From assembly GCF_001192795.1 (NCBI RefSeq), contig NZ_DF968180.1:532578-596577 (forward strand): a stretch of DNA of 64,000 nucleotides, read 5' to 3'. Origin of the DNA: Flexilinea flocculi. Its GTDB lineage: Bacteria; Chloroflexota; Anaerolineae; Anaerolineales; Anaerolineaceae. The position numbers and the translations under genes were made by a program. Shown here piece by piece: positions 8,480-17,093 of this stretch (position 1 is its first letter; each line of letters begins with the position of its first letter). The notes beneath the pieces were generated by a model, which was not told where the DNA came from, did no database searches, and was given only the letters and a program-made list of their open reading frames with translations.

Positions 8480-9757
8480 ATGAATCATGTAATCATGTCT
8501 GCCTTAAAAAAAGAATCAATCATAGGGTTTTTTCTGCTGTGTTTATTAAGCGTTTTTTCTCCAGTGACAGCAGCGGATTCCCATTTGTCGGCTGTAAAGT
8601 CAAATGGTGTTTTGTATTTTGGCACCTCATCCGACTATGTACCGTTTACGTTTTATGGTGCAGATGGAACAATCACAGGTTTGGATATTCAACTGGCAGA
8701 GGAAATTGCCAATCGGATCGGTGTGTCTCTCAGAGTGATCGATCTGGCATATGACGGATTGATCGACTCCGTCAGAGTCGGACAAGTTGATTTGATCGGA
8801 GGTGCTTTATCGAAATCCATCGAAAATGCGCAACTTGTGGATTTTTCCCGCGTATATTTTATGGGAACAGGCAGAATTGTTGCTTTAAAATCGAAAGAAA
8901 TTCCCGCTGATATCACGCTTTCTTTTCTGTCCGACAAATCGATCGGAGTTCAGGGCGGAACCAATTTCGAACAATGGGTGCTGGCAAATCTTGTGACGGA
9001 GGATCGTGCTGCAGAACAATTCCTTGTCCGCTATTTAACGATTGCGGATGCGGTAAAAGGTTTGGATCAAGAGGAAGTGGATTTTGTTTTGATGGACCTG
9101 AATACATACAATCGGTACTATAAAAGCAGCGGTAACTACCAGTTGATTCTGGAAGATCAGATCAAAGAGGAGTTTGCATTTGCTTCTCATCAAGATTCGA
9201 GCTTAATACCTGAGGTGAATCGCCAGTTGAATTTCATGATGCTGGATGGAACTGCGCAGCGTATTGCTGAGGATTTCTTTTCAAATGTCTATCCAATTTC
9301 AAATTCGCGGAGGATTCGTCAAAGCATGCCCGATTCTTCGGGATCATCGGTACAAAGTGAAATCTCATGTACTAATGCGATGCAATTTATTGGTGATGTC
9401 ACAATTCCCGACGGATCGAAAATTAATCGAGGTGCCAGTTTTACAAAGATATGGCGAATTTATAACCTCGGAAGTTGTACCTGGAACATGAATTATCGGC
9501 TGGTTCCTTATAATACAGTAAATTCTGATCACATGAGTTATCAAATTTCTCGAACTGTCCCTCCGTATTCTGTATATGATTTTCCAGTGATCATGACTGC
9601 GCCTTCAGAGATCGGTGATTATCAAAGCAGCTGGCAGCTTCAAACGTCAGAAGGGAAAAATTTCGGCCAGACAATTTGGGTAAAAATCAATGTCGTTGAA
9701 CCAGAAATGGATCAATCTCCTGAAGAATCGTCTGATTTGACTGCAGTTCCTCAGTAA
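8480..9757 (+). CDS. Secreted family 3 solute-binding protein fused to an NBR1-type Ig domain
   Basis: The 425-residue protein has an N-terminal signal segment (about 11-31, ending in an AxA-like site), then a type II periplasmic-binding-protein domain (about 40-270; GVLYFGTSSDYVPFTF, GLDIQLAEEIANRIG, IGVQGGTNFE). Next is an Ig-like domain with the spaced tryptophans of the NBR1 four-Trp family (about 295-405; IWRIYNLGSCTW, a PYS..DFPV strand, SSWQLQTSEG, TIWVKINV). SBP_3 domains usually bind amino acids. The Ig domain may tether the protein to the cell surface. No lipobox is visible and no ABC permease or ATPase is adjacent. A second ATG at 8495 is an alternative start. Confidence 0.82.
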   Translation: MNHVIMSALKKESIIGFFLLCLLSVFSPVTAADSHLSAVKSNGVLYFGTSSDYVPFTFYGADGTITGLDIQLAEEIANRIGVSLRVIDLAYDGLIDSVRVGQVDLIGGALSKSIENAQLVDFSRVYFMGTGRIVALKSKEIPADITLSFLSDKSIGVQGGTNFEQWVLANLVTEDRAAEQFLVRYLTIADAVKGLDQEEVDFVLMDLNTYNRYYKSSGNYQLILEDQIKEEFAFASHQDSSLIPEVNRQLNFMMLDGTAQRIAEDFFSNVYPISNSRRIRQSMPDSSGSSVQSEISCTNAMQFIGDVTIPDGSKINRGASFTKIWRIYNLGSCTWNMNYRLVPYNTVNSDHMSYQISRTVPPYSVYDFPVIMTAPSEIGDYQSSWQLQTSEGKNFGQTIWVKINVVEPEMDQSPEESSDLTAVPQ

Positions 9758-9819
9758 AATCCTTTGACAGCTCCCTCTGTGAACAAAAAGGGTATTTTTC
9801 AGGTCTGTTGTTTATCGTA

Positions 9820-9933
9820 GCTAAAATGTGGAAAAGACTTTTTTAATAAGGGAGAAAATTGGTTGTGTAGTTTTTGCGTTTTACGAATAACAACAGAACA
9901 ATAAAAGAATGCTTTCCATATTTCGAATCGCTG
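9820..9933. repeat. Box-hairpin repeat, copy 5 (diverged)
   Basis: The right box CATATTTCGAATCGCTG ends at 9933. The inner arms (GGTTGTGTAGTTTTTGCG and AACAACAGAACAAT) pair only partly. The left box is weak. Confidence 0.55.
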
Positions 9934-10382
9934 AAAACAAACAGCGGCTCGCAATATGTGAAACAGGAGAAATGAATAAAAATTATCGAAAAATATTATA
10001 TATTTTTGCCATAATTAATATTGTTATATATAAAATTATATGAAAACAAGTTAAAAGGAATGGATGGACGCTGTGATTATTTATTCGAATAACGCTCTTC
10101 TCGCAATGACAGATGAATCCATGAATTATTCATCATAAAAATCCTTTTCGCGAAGCGGAAAAACCTCACAATGTCCATTAATTTTTTTTGTATTCGGAAA
10201 TGCTGGTTTGTTTATTGATATGAGGAACATTCTGTTTTACAATGAGAATATCACGATTTTTCTATTTCAAAAATACTTATCGTGATTGGAAGCAGTAAAT
10301 TGGCAGCCAATTCGATTCTGTTCTATAGCAGGATTGATCTTTGGAGCTAAATTAGGAGCATCTAAGACAAATTGGAGGTCTT
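9934..10382. other. AT-rich non-coding stretch with decayed repeat remnants
   Basis: No gene is seen. At 10095-10114 is a CTCTTCTCGCAATGACAGAT block also found near 15990. At about 10147-10166 is a small hairpin capped by GCGAAGC, and at about 10193-10208 a weak ATTCGGAAATGCTGG box; together these could be a decayed box-hairpin copy. GGAGG at about 10373 is the ribosome site of the next gene. Confidence 0.4.
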
Positions 10383-10913
10383 ATGGAAAATCTGAATGAA
10401 TTTGTAAATTCTCCTGAAAAAAATAAATTTGAGAAATTGTTGGAAAAAATTCCAGGAATCAAGGGATATAAAGAGAAAGAAGCCCGAAGAGACACAGACA
10501 AACTCGTTCGGGAAGCCATCGCAAAACGATTTGAAGAACAATGGAATCGAATTGGCGAAATTCAGCGTGATTTACTGAAAGCCGGAAATCTTTTGTTTGT
10601 CGGCGATTTGGAATCGGCAGCGATTAAGATTCGTCAGTTTATCGATCGGGTAAAAACTGCTTCCTATGGTTATGCGGGCTTATTGGATGTCGTAAAGGTT
10701 GACGATGCTGCTTTACAACAGCTATATGACTACGATCTTTACCTTTTTAAACTGGCAGAATCCATTAAGAGTGCCGTTGATGTGGTGGAAAGCAATATTG
10801 AAAAAAATGAGGAAATTGAGACTGCAATTCGAAATCTGGTCAGTGTCGCCCAGGAATGTATCACTGCATTTAATCGCCGCTCAGAGGTGATCACTGGTAC
10901 TGTGAATTCCTGA
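10383..10913 (+). CDS. Helical protein of unknown function, partner of the SPFH gene
   Basis: The 176-residue soluble protein is almost wholly alpha-helical, with long charged amphipathic stretches (EKEARRDTDKLVREAIAKRF; ESNIEKNEEIETAIRNLVSV) suggesting coiled coils or a helical bundle. It has no signal peptide and no membrane helix. I do not recognise a named family. The ATG at 10383 has GGAGG about 6 nt upstream. It lies 125 bp before an SPFH-domain gene on the same strand, so co-expression or a membrane-scaffold role is plausible but unproven. Confidence 0.7.
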   Translation: MENLNEFVNSPEKNKFEKLLEKIPGIKGYKEKEARRDTDKLVREAIAKRFEEQWNRIGEIQRDLLKAGNLLFVGDLESAAIKIRQFIDRVKTASYGYAGLLDVVKVDDAALQQLYDYDLYLFKLAESIKSAVDVVESNIEKNEEIETAIRNLVSVAQECITAFNRRSEVITGTVNS

Positions 10914-11038
10914 AAAATTATTTGATTTCGATTATCGATCATAAAAATGGGCAGTCATCAATCAAGATCAGTTACTGATGCAACTTTTTCGAAAACTGAT
11001 TGACAGCTTTTATTTGAACAAGATGAGGAGAAATTAGA

Positions 11039-12085
11039 ATGGCTCGAATTTTTGATGTAGTTGAATATCCAAGTGAAATGCAGGATGAGATTGCTCATCA
11101 TTTTCCAGAAGAAGGTGTAGCTGATCTTCGATTTGGTTCACAGGTGATTGTTCGTGAGTCTCAGCGAGCAATATTCTTTCGTGATGGAAAAGCGCTGGAC
11201 GTATTGGGACCAGGACGTCATACGATTTCTACAGCCAACTTTCCTTTGCTGACGGATCTGTTGGGAAAAGCATTTAACAATCGGACCCCTTTCACTGCTG
11301 AAGTGTACTTTGTCAGTATGAAGGAATTTGCCGATGTCAAATGGGGAACTTCACAACCGATTATCGTCAGGAACGCTGGCGTCGGATTGGGAATCAGTCT
11401 GCTGCAAGGTTTTGGCACATATAGTTTTCAGGTGAGCGATCCTCAGCAATTCGTCACGCAAATTATGGGAGCATCCCAGTCATACTCCCTGGCATCGATT
11501 GAAAACCGTCTGCGTTCCATGCTTTTATCCAAGATTCAGGATATTCTGGGAACAACTACTGCGAATCAAAATGTCCTGCAACTGATTGGATTGACAGAAG
11601 AATTGGGAGCTTCCGTAAAGGCAAAAGCTCAGGATGATTTCCTTGCAATCGGTTTGTTATTGAAATCTTTTTATATCGCAAGTCTGAAACCATCCGAAAA
11701 ATCCGCTGAAGAATTGAGGGCAATGGGTATGTTGGACATGAATGTCTATACTCAGCTGCAGGCAGCGGATGCATTACGAGATGCGGCGCAGAATCCGAAT
11801 GGCGGCGCAGGCTTGACTGCAGGCATCGGAGCCGGAGTAGGTCTGGGCAATATAATTTCACAGGCATATGGCACAAATGCTCAGCAGCAAGCGCCTGCTG
11901 GTGCTCCTGCTGCAGCAGCGCCGGTTGAAAACAATGTGATGACACCCTCCGAAGTTGCTCAGTTGTTAAAAGTCTCTGAAGAAGATGTGATGGCAGCTAT
12001 TCAGGCAGGCGATCTGAAAGCACGAAAGATCGGTTCAGCTTATCGAATCAGTAAAGATTCTGTCGATGAATTTTTGAAGGGATAA
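11039..12085 (+). CDS. SPFH-domain protein with C-terminal excisionase-type DNA-binding domain
   Basis: The 348-residue protein has residues 1-245 resembling the YdjI/'virion core'-like SPFH group (VIRES..FFRDGKALDVLGPGRHTI, FNNRTPFTAEVYFV..KEF.DVKWGT, SYSLASIENRLRSMLLSK). A Gly/Ala/Gln-rich linker spans about 250-295. The last 50 residues (MTPSEVAQLLKVSEEDVMAA ... KARKIGSAYRISKDSVDEFL) are a MerR/excisionase-like helix-turn-helix. SPFH proteins normally form membrane-associated rings. A DNA-binding tail is unusual, although this fold can also serve in protein contacts. The start is supported by GAGGAG upstream. Confidence 0.8.
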   Translation: MARIFDVVEYPSEMQDEIAHHFPEEGVADLRFGSQVIVRESQRAIFFRDGKALDVLGPGRHTISTANFPLLTDLLGKAFNNRTPFTAEVYFVSMKEFADVKWGTSQPIIVRNAGVGLGISLLQGFGTYSFQVSDPQQFVTQIMGASQSYSLASIENRLRSMLLSKIQDILGTTTANQNVLQLIGLTEELGASVKAKAQDDFLAIGLLLKSFYIASLKPSEKSAEELRAMGMLDMNVYTQLQAADALRDAAQNPNGGAGLTAGIGAGVGLGNIISQAYGTNAQQQAPAGAPAAAAPVENNVMTPSEVAQLLKVSEEDVMAAIQAGDLKARKIGSAYRISKDSVDEFLKG

Positions 12086-12106
12086 ATTGAACCGGAGGCA
12101 ATTCGC

Positions 12107-13243
12107 ATGAAGCTCCATGAGTACCAGGCGAAGGCATTTTTTAAAAATTATGGCATACCGATACCGGAAGGTCACGTAACATCCATCGCACGGGAAGCGA
12201 AACAAATCGCTGAGGAGATTGGATGTCCGGTTGTTGTTAAAGCGCAGGTCTTGGCAGAAGGACGCGGGACCTCCGGTGGTATCCTCTTAGCAAAATCGCC
12301 GCAGGAAGCTGAGAAGGCAGCCTCTGAAATTCTATCGAAAAAGATTCATGGATTATCTGTACGCAATGTTCTGATTGACGAAGCGCTTTCAATCGAAAAA
12401 GAGTATTTTCTTCTAATTACATTGGACAGAGAGAAGCGTATGCCGCTGTTAATGATGTATGAATCGGGTACGATTTATATTGAGACTGCGGCAAATGCAT
12501 TGTTCGATAATCTTGATCGTGTTTATATTGATCCATTAATCGGACTCCAGCGATATCAGGTTCGACAACTTGCGAATCGACTCGATTTCCAGCCGAAATA
12601 TCTACGCGGATTAACTGAAATTTGCCTTGGAATGTGGAAACTGTTCTGCGATATGGATGCGCGGATGGTTGCCATTAATCCACTGGTCATTACCAAAGAC
12701 CAGCGGCTTCTTGTTCTGGATGGAAAAATTACTCTGGATGAGAATGCGCGCTTTCGACAGGAATATCTTGTGGATTTTCGAGATTATGATGTGGAAGCAT
12801 ATGGTGAATTCGAAGCCAGAAAACACGGACTTGAATACATTAAGATGGACGGCAATATCGGTTGTCTTGTGAATGGAGCTGGTCTGACGATGGCTACGCT
12901 GGACTGCATCCAGGACAATGGAGGTCACCCTGCCAATTTCATGGATTTAGGAGCAGGAGTAAATATCGACAAAGTGATTGCGGCATTGGATATTTTACTG
13001 AATGATCCTCAGGTGAAAGTGGTCCTGGTGAATATTTTTGGCGGTATGACACGCTGTGACGATATCGCATATGGGCTGCAAGCTGCCATTGAGAAATACG
13101 GAACGGAGATTCCAATAATCGTTCATATGGGCGGAACACATGCAGAATCCGGCATAAAAATTTTGAAAGACCTGGATATCATTTTCGCCCCGTCAATGAT
13201 TGATGCAGTAAAAAAGGCTGTGACGATTGTCGGAGGCAAGTAA
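12107..13243 (+). CDS. sucC: Succinate-CoA ligase (ADP/GDP-forming), beta subunit
   Basis: The 378-residue protein has an N-terminal ATP-grasp domain (LHEYQAKAFF, VVVKAQVLAEGRGTSGG, INPLV near 190, DGKITLDENARFR) and a C-terminal CoA-ligase domain (GNIGCLVNGAGLTMATLD, FMDLGAG, LVNIFGGMTRCDDIA). It pairs with the alpha subunit 3 bp downstream. The enzyme interconverts succinyl-CoA and succinate with formation of a nucleoside triphosphate. GGAGG precedes the ATG. In a fermenter it may recover ATP from acyl-CoA. Substrate specificity beyond succinyl-CoA cannot be read here. Confidence 0.93.
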   Translation: MKLHEYQAKAFFKNYGIPIPEGHVTSIAREAKQIAEEIGCPVVVKAQVLAEGRGTSGGILLAKSPQEAEKAASEILSKKIHGLSVRNVLIDEALSIEKEYFLLITLDREKRMPLLMMYESGTIYIETAANALFDNLDRVYIDPLIGLQRYQVRQLANRLDFQPKYLRGLTEICLGMWKLFCDMDARMVAINPLVITKDQRLLVLDGKITLDENARFRQEYLVDFRDYDVEAYGEFEARKHGLEYIKMDGNIGCLVNGAGLTMATLDCIQDNGGHPANFMDLGAGVNIDKVIAALDILLNDPQVKVVLVNIFGGMTRCDDIAYGLQAAIEKYGTEIPIIVHMGGTHAESGIKILKDLDIIFAPSMIDAVKKAVTIVGGK

Positions 13244-13246
13244 AAG

Positions 13247-14113
13247 ATGAGCATCCTGATCAATAAATCGACACGGGTCATTGTACAAGGAATTACCGGG
13301 CGTGAAGGAAATTTTCATGCCCGCCAGATGATCAATTATGGGACGCAGATAGTTGCCGGTGTTTCGCCCTCCCGTGGCGGAAGTTGGGTGCTTGACGAGA
13401 AAGTTCCTGTTTTTGACACGATGCAGGCAGCGGTTGAGGTAACAGAAGCCAATGCTTCCATTATTTTCGTCCCGGCACGACAGGCAACAGACGCTTTGCT
13501 GGAAGCTGCTGATTCCGGCGTGGAGCTGGTAGTCTGTATTACGGAAGGAATTCCGGTGCAGGATATTGCCAAAGTGTATCATTACATGACGACAAAAGGC
13601 GTTCGATTTGTTGGCCCAAACTGTTCCGGCATTATCAATCCCGGCGAAGTTAAAATTGGTATCACTCCGGAGGATTGCGTCATTCCTGGAAAAGTCGGCA
13701 TTATTTCCAGATCCGGAACCTTGAGCTACATGATCATGGAAGCTATGAAGGAACGAGGCATTGGCGTCAGTACCTGTGTTGGAATCGGAGGCGATATACT
13801 TCAGGGAACTTCTTTCGTCGAAGCTATGGAGATGTTCGAAACTGATCCGTATACAGAACGGCTTCTTCTGATCGGAGAAATTGGTGGTTTGGAAGAAGAG
13901 CGCGCAGCAAGGTTTGCCGCATATCAAATGAGTAAACCAGTTGCAGCATTTCTGGCAGGAAAATCCGCTCCACCTGGAAAACGAATGGGACATGCCGGCG
14001 CTTATATTGAAGCAGGAATCGGGATTTTAAAATCCAAAATAGAAGCCTTTGAATCCGCAGGTGTAAAAGTAGTAACTGAAATCCCTGAATTATTAAAATT
14101 GTTGGAAAAATAA
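13247..14113 (+). CDS. sucD: Succinate-CoA ligase, alpha subunit
   Basis: The 288-residue protein has a CoA-binding Rossmann domain (VIVQGITGREGNFHARQMINYG, GVSPSRGG, FVPARQA, GPNCSGIINP) and a ligase domain (GIISRSGTLSYMIMEAM, LIGEIGGLEEE). The phosphohistidine loop is present (KRMGHAGAYIEAG, His near 248). The gene begins 3 bp after sucC, as expected for coupled translation. Confidence 0.94.
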   Translation: MSILINKSTRVIVQGITGREGNFHARQMINYGTQIVAGVSPSRGGSWVLDEKVPVFDTMQAAVEVTEANASIIFVPARQATDALLEAADSGVELVVCITEGIPVQDIAKVYHYMTTKGVRFVGPNCSGIINPGEVKIGITPEDCVIPGKVGIISRSGTLSYMIMEAMKERGIGVSTCVGIGGDILQGTSFVEAMEMFETDPYTERLLLIGEIGGLEEERAARFAAYQMSKPVAAFLAGKSAPPGKRMGHAGAYIEAGIGILKSKIEAFESAGVKVVTEIPELLKLLEK

Positions 14114-14147
14114 AAAAAACAGAACTGAAGCACTCGCTTCAGTTCTG
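14112..14147 (-). terminator. Terminator between sucD and acyl carrier protein
   Basis: A 12-bp perfect stem (CAGAACTGAAGC / GCTTCAGTTCTG) has an ACTC loop. On the minus strand it is followed by a run of T, ending the acyl carrier transcript. It may also act on sucCD from the other side. Confidence 0.85.
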
Positions 14148-14159
14148 TTGATACCCGTC

Positions 14160-14387
14160 TTATTTCGAAAGAATGGTAATCACATCTCCCACAGTCTTAA
14201 TCTTTTTTGCATCTTCATCACTGATCGTAACATGAAAAGCTTCGCTGAATCCGTCGATTAAAAAGAATTGATCCATTGAATCCGCTTTTAAATCCTCAAT
14301 AAACCGTGTTTCGGGAGTAATATTGTTCCCATCGATTTTTAAGACATCCGTCACCACTTTTTTTACAGCTTCCAAAGTCACTTCCAT
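14160..14387 (-). CDS. acpP: Acyl carrier protein
   Basis: The 75-residue acidic four-helix protein has the phosphopantetheine attachment site in ADSMDQ (Ser near 36) and the usual tail DEDAKKIKTVGDVITIL. It starts at ATG 14387 with GGAGGG 6 nt upstream; a longer frame to 14402 is not needed. The residue after the Ser motif is Q-F-F instead of the common L-V-E, so it may serve a dedicated pathway. No fatty-acid genes are adjacent. Confidence 0.9.
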   Translation of the reverse strand: MEVTLEAVKKVVTDVLKIDGNNITPETRFIEDLKADSMDQFFLIDGFSEAFHVTISDEDAKKIKTVGDVITILSK

Positions 14388-14494
14388 TGTAATTCCCTCC
14401 AAAGATTTCCTTTAATAAGTCCTGTTTATCAATAAACTGATTCTATTCAAAATAATTTTAACATGCTTGTTTTCAACCGATGACATTGTAATAT

Positions 14495-14615
14495 AGTAAT
14501 CCGAAATATGGATTTGTTATGCATATAAAGCGAGAAAAACTTGTTGTTGTGATGTTTTTACGTGAAGCGTATCAACTTGACAAGAACATAGCCCTCCCTC
14601 ATATTTTAATTGCTG
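14495..14615. repeat. Box-hairpin repeat, copy 6
   Basis: The left box (AGTAATCCGAAATATGG) begins at 14495 and the right box (CATATTTTAATTGCTG) ends at 14615. The left inner arm TTGTTGTTGTGATGTTTTTA and the apex GTGAAGC are kept; the right arm has drifted. A lone left box (CAGCAATTTGAAAATGG) follows at 14632, at the 3' end of the next gene. Confidence 0.7.
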
Positions 14616-14654
14616 ATTGTGATACAGGCATCAGCAATTTGAAAATGGGAAGAT

Positions 14655-15668
14655 TTATTTAATTTCATCAATCAATAACGTATTTCGCACGGCATCCGCA
14701 ATAATATAGAACGTGTTATAGGCTTCTTCAGAAGTTCCGTCTGCATTGTGGTATATCAGAGCTACGTTAACTTCTGCCGGATTAACATCATATGCCTGCA
14801 GATAGGCGTAAACAACCTCAACATAATCAACCGTTTTCCAGTAGGCTGTATAAATATCGAAGGGTAATGTCCCTCCCTGGTAGCAACAGGCGATCTGCAT
14901 TTTTTCCGAGAGCATCCACCAGGCTTTCTCATATTCATCATTCTGAAGCGCTGAATAGTAGGAACGGATGAATTCTTCCACATTCGGAAAGCTTGCAACC
15001 GGCCAGGGTGTATATGTCGGTTGTTGTATGGAAGAGGTAGCTGACGGTTCGAGCAACGGAGCTTCGCCTGTTTTCGTTTCATCAATTACGGCAGATACCG
15101 GCAGCAAGGTTGTTTCAGCCGCTATGCTTGCCATGTAGGTTTGTGCAGCTTGCGTGTAGATTTGTGCAATCGAAGTTAGTTTTGTGTGGACTTTTGAAGC
15201 TTTCGCCGCATTCGAAAGAAAATAAATCATCCCTGCGATCATGACAAGTGCAATCGGTATCGATAAAATCGTCCATAATTTGATAGGATTTTTTTTGGGT
15301 TTGTTGCGGGAAGGATCAGAGTAGTAAAATCCACCGATCGTCTCGGATCCTCCATTGCTGTTGATCAGCGCAATGAAGTTGGATCCCAATTTATGTGTTG
15401 TCCAGGAGGATTCCGCATTTGTGCGGATGCGGAAGACATGTTCACTGGATTCTCCGGGATTGATTCGAAAATCAGGCGGAGTCACTGAAACCCAGGCAAC
15501 TTGCAGCGCAATCCTTCCGACTAATGTTTTTTCCCCTTCGTTAGCAATGATCAGCGTTGCAATGCCATGCCCTTCACTGGGTTCATCTTTTGTCAGTATA
15601 CCGAAATCCAGCGTTCTCGTGGAAATCACTAACTGTGCCTGTGGAAAAGGAGGGTCTTGGATATACAT
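14655..15668 (-). CDS. Single-pass membrane protein with N-terminal beta domain and NTF2-like tail
   Basis: The protein is about 337 residues with no signal peptide. Residues 10-105 look like an Ig/BACON-type beta domain (LDFGILTKDEPSEG, LIIANEGEKTLVG, RINPGESSEHVFRI). One membrane helix lies at about 131-152, then a Thr/Ala-rich stretch, then a C-terminal region (about 235-337; FIRSYYSALQNDEYEKAWWMLS) typical of NTF2/SnoaL-like folds. The start is uncertain: ATG 15668 is taken, but no ribosome site is visible, and a TTG at 15728 would add 20 residues. The function is unknown; an envelope sensor or scaffold is possible. Confidence 0.6.
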   Translation of the reverse strand: MYIQDPPFPQAQLVISTRTLDFGILTKDEPSEGHGIATLIIANEGEKTLVGRIALQVAWVSVTPPDFRINPGESSEHVFRIRTNAESSWTTHKLGSNFIALINSNGGSETIGGFYYSDPSRNKPKKNPIKLWTILSIPIALVMIAGMIYFLSNAAKASKVHTKLTSIAQIYTQAAQTYMASIAAETTLLPVSAVIDETKTGEAPLLEPSATSSIQQPTYTPWPVASFPNVEEFIRSYYSALQNDEYEKAWWMLSEKMQIACCYQGGTLPFDIYTAYWKTVDYVEVVYAYLQAYDVNPAEVNVALIYHNADGTSEEAYNTFYIIADAVRNTLLIDEIK

Positions 15669-15787
15669 AAATTGATTATATAACAAATAATCCTCACTAT
15701 ATTTCTGGCAATTTGAAAAGCAGACCAAATAACCCCATTTTTCATCACTTTAAAGATTCTTATGATATAATTCTTGCCGCAAGGATT

Positions 15788-15873
15788 GGAGAGATCGCAT
15801 AGCTGGTCTAGTGCGCGCGCTTGGAGAGCGCGTATATCGAAAGGTATCGTGGGTTCGAATCCCACTCTCTCCG
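15788..15873 (+). tRNA. tRNA-Ser (anticodon GGA)
   Basis: The acceptor stem is GGAGAGA / TCTCTCC. The anticodon stem CGCGC / GCGCG closes the loop TTGGAGA, so the anticodon is GGA and reads UCC/UCU. A long variable arm (TATATCGAAAGGTATC region) identifies a class II tRNA. The T arm is GTGGG TTCGAAT CCCAC. The CCA end is not encoded. A terminator follows 13 bp later. Confidence 0.95.
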
Positions 15874-15884
15874 CAAGAATAAAA

Positions 15885-15912
15885 AAGCCACAATCTGTGG
15901 CGTTTTTTTTTT
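15885..15912 (+). terminator. Terminator of tRNA-Ser
   Basis: A 6-bp stem GCCACA / TGTGGC has a 3-nt loop and is followed by G and a run of T (15903-15912). Confidence 0.85.
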
Positions 15913-15980
15913 CGAATAATAAAGATATTCCCTCTGCATAACAAACAGTTCTTTTCGTTAATACCTGAGATAGCTTTGTC

Positions 15981-16066
15981 AGGCTTACGTCCTCCTCGCA
16001 ATGACAGATTGCTATATGAGAAGCACAGGGCGATGTTTATCATTGCGATCGCAGCGAAGCAATCTT
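15981..16066. repeat. Dispersed repeat of the 'CTCGCAATGACA ... GCGAAGCAATCT' type
   Basis: The segment has CCTCCTCGCAATGACAGATT at its left and TCATTGCGATCGCAGCGAAG plus CAATCT at its right. The two ends are partly inverted (AGATTGCT / AGCAATCT). This pattern resembles short palindromic repeats known from several bacterial genomes. A half copy lies at 10095-10114. Confidence 0.5.
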
Positions 16067-16073
16067 ATGTCAC

Positions 16074-16117
16074 AAGAAAAACATAACCATCGACTAAGCC
16101 GGTGGTTATGTTTTTCT
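16074..16117 (-). terminator. Strong hairpin terminator of GDSL esterase (probably bidirectional)
   Basis: A long stem (AAGAAAAACATAACCA pairs with TGGTTATGTTTTTCTT, extended by a few pairs) has an internal A/T tract. It therefore ends in T-rich sequence on either strand and lies after the stop of the minus-strand esterase. Confidence 0.75.
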
Positions 16118-16168
16118 TGAATCAATCAGCAGGCAATTCTCTCGCTGTGATCCGCAGACTGACCACGT

Positions 16169-16828
16169 TTAGTGTTCCAGCATCTCCCGAATCTTCGCAG
16201 CAACGACATCGGCAAGTTTTGCATGATCTTCGCGGCTGTAATGAAGGCCATCCAGCGTATTTAACGTGAAATTCAAATCAGCGCAGTCAATAAAACCGCA
16301 TCCGTTGCGGATTGCGAGATCTTTGTATAATGCACCAAATTGACAACTCTTTTCATAAGCAAGCGGACCGAAACTGAAACCAAAAAGATCATTATGAATG
16401 TTCGGGCTGACGGGATGGGGTGCAATGACGAGGATTTTCGGTTCAGGATAGTTATAATAACTTTTTTTGGCAGCCAATACTAATTTCTCTACTCCAAAAG
16501 CGATCATTCCTGCTGTGAGATTAAACATGTGTTTCAATTCATTTACGCCAAGTTTTAAAATAACAAGATCGAGTGGTGCATGCGCATCCAATGCTGCTTC
16601 AAGACCTGCTATTCCCAGACGATGGGGAAAATATGGATCCTGATTCATGACTGTACGAGCATTTAACGCGTCTTCAATAATATGGTATTCGCTGCCCAAA
16701 ATATTCTGAACTCGTCCAGGCCACCTCACATCGAATGGCATTCTTTGCCCGGATCCTATCTCCGGATTAAAGGTTGTGACGTCATAGCCCCATGTGTTGG
16801 AATCACCAAAACATAATATGTTTTTCAT
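16169..16828 (-). CDS. SGNH/GDSL-family hydrolase
   Basis: The 219-residue cytoplasmic protein has block I ILCFGDSNTWGYD (Ser nucleophile near 10), a Gly/Asn oxyanion block (LKLGVNELKHMF) and block V DGLHYSREDHAKLA (Asp/His near 200). This composition matches arylesterase/acyl-CoA thioesterase-like SGNH hydrolases, which cleave acyl or acetyl esters, for example on carbohydrates. It stands alone between two terminator/regulatory regions next to the carbohydrate locus. The natural substrate is unknown. Confidence 0.88.
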   Translation of the reverse strand: MKNILCFGDSNTWGYDVTTFNPEIGSGQRMPFDVRWPGRVQNILGSEYHIIEDALNARTVMNQDPYFPHRLGIAGLEAALDAHAPLDLVILKLGVNELKHMFNLTAGMIAFGVEKLVLAAKKSYYNYPEPKILVIAPHPVSPNIHNDLFGFSFGPLAYEKSCQFGALYKDLAIRNGCGFIDCADLNFTLNTLDGLHYSREDHAKLADVVAAKIREMLEH

Positions 16829-17030
16829 ATCTTATGCCTTTCGTGAAATAAGTATTCAACAATCAAGTGATTTTTCGTAATATCGTTTCATATTTTAACA
16901 AACAATCAATCATACTGCAAGAAAAAAATCAGAAATAATCATGGAAGAATATGAAATATCACAAAATGAAAAAAATATTATTCTCTTTTGAAAAATAAAA
17001 TCAAAAATAATCAATATTGAGCATGTATTA

Positions 17031-17059
17031 TTGACACAACTATCCCAAAGGATTAGAAT
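17031..17059 (+). promoter_or_regulatory. Sigma-70-type promoter of DeoR-family gene
   Basis: TTGACA at 17031-17036 and TAGAAT at 17054-17059 are separated by 17 bp, about 35 bp before the coding start at 17094. Confidence 0.75.
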
Positions 17060-17093
17060 AACGAAAAAAATAAAGGCTTGAAAAGGATTTTGC

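Noticed and set aside
15788..15873. tRNA-Ser as an integration site for a genomic island
   Set aside because: No integrase and no direct repeat of the tRNA 3' end are seen nearby; the flanking DNA is ordinary.
16829..17093. Additional gene upstream of the DeoR gene
   Set aside because: The long minus-strand frame here is antisense to DeoR coding sequence and has no start signals. The region instead holds a clear promoter.
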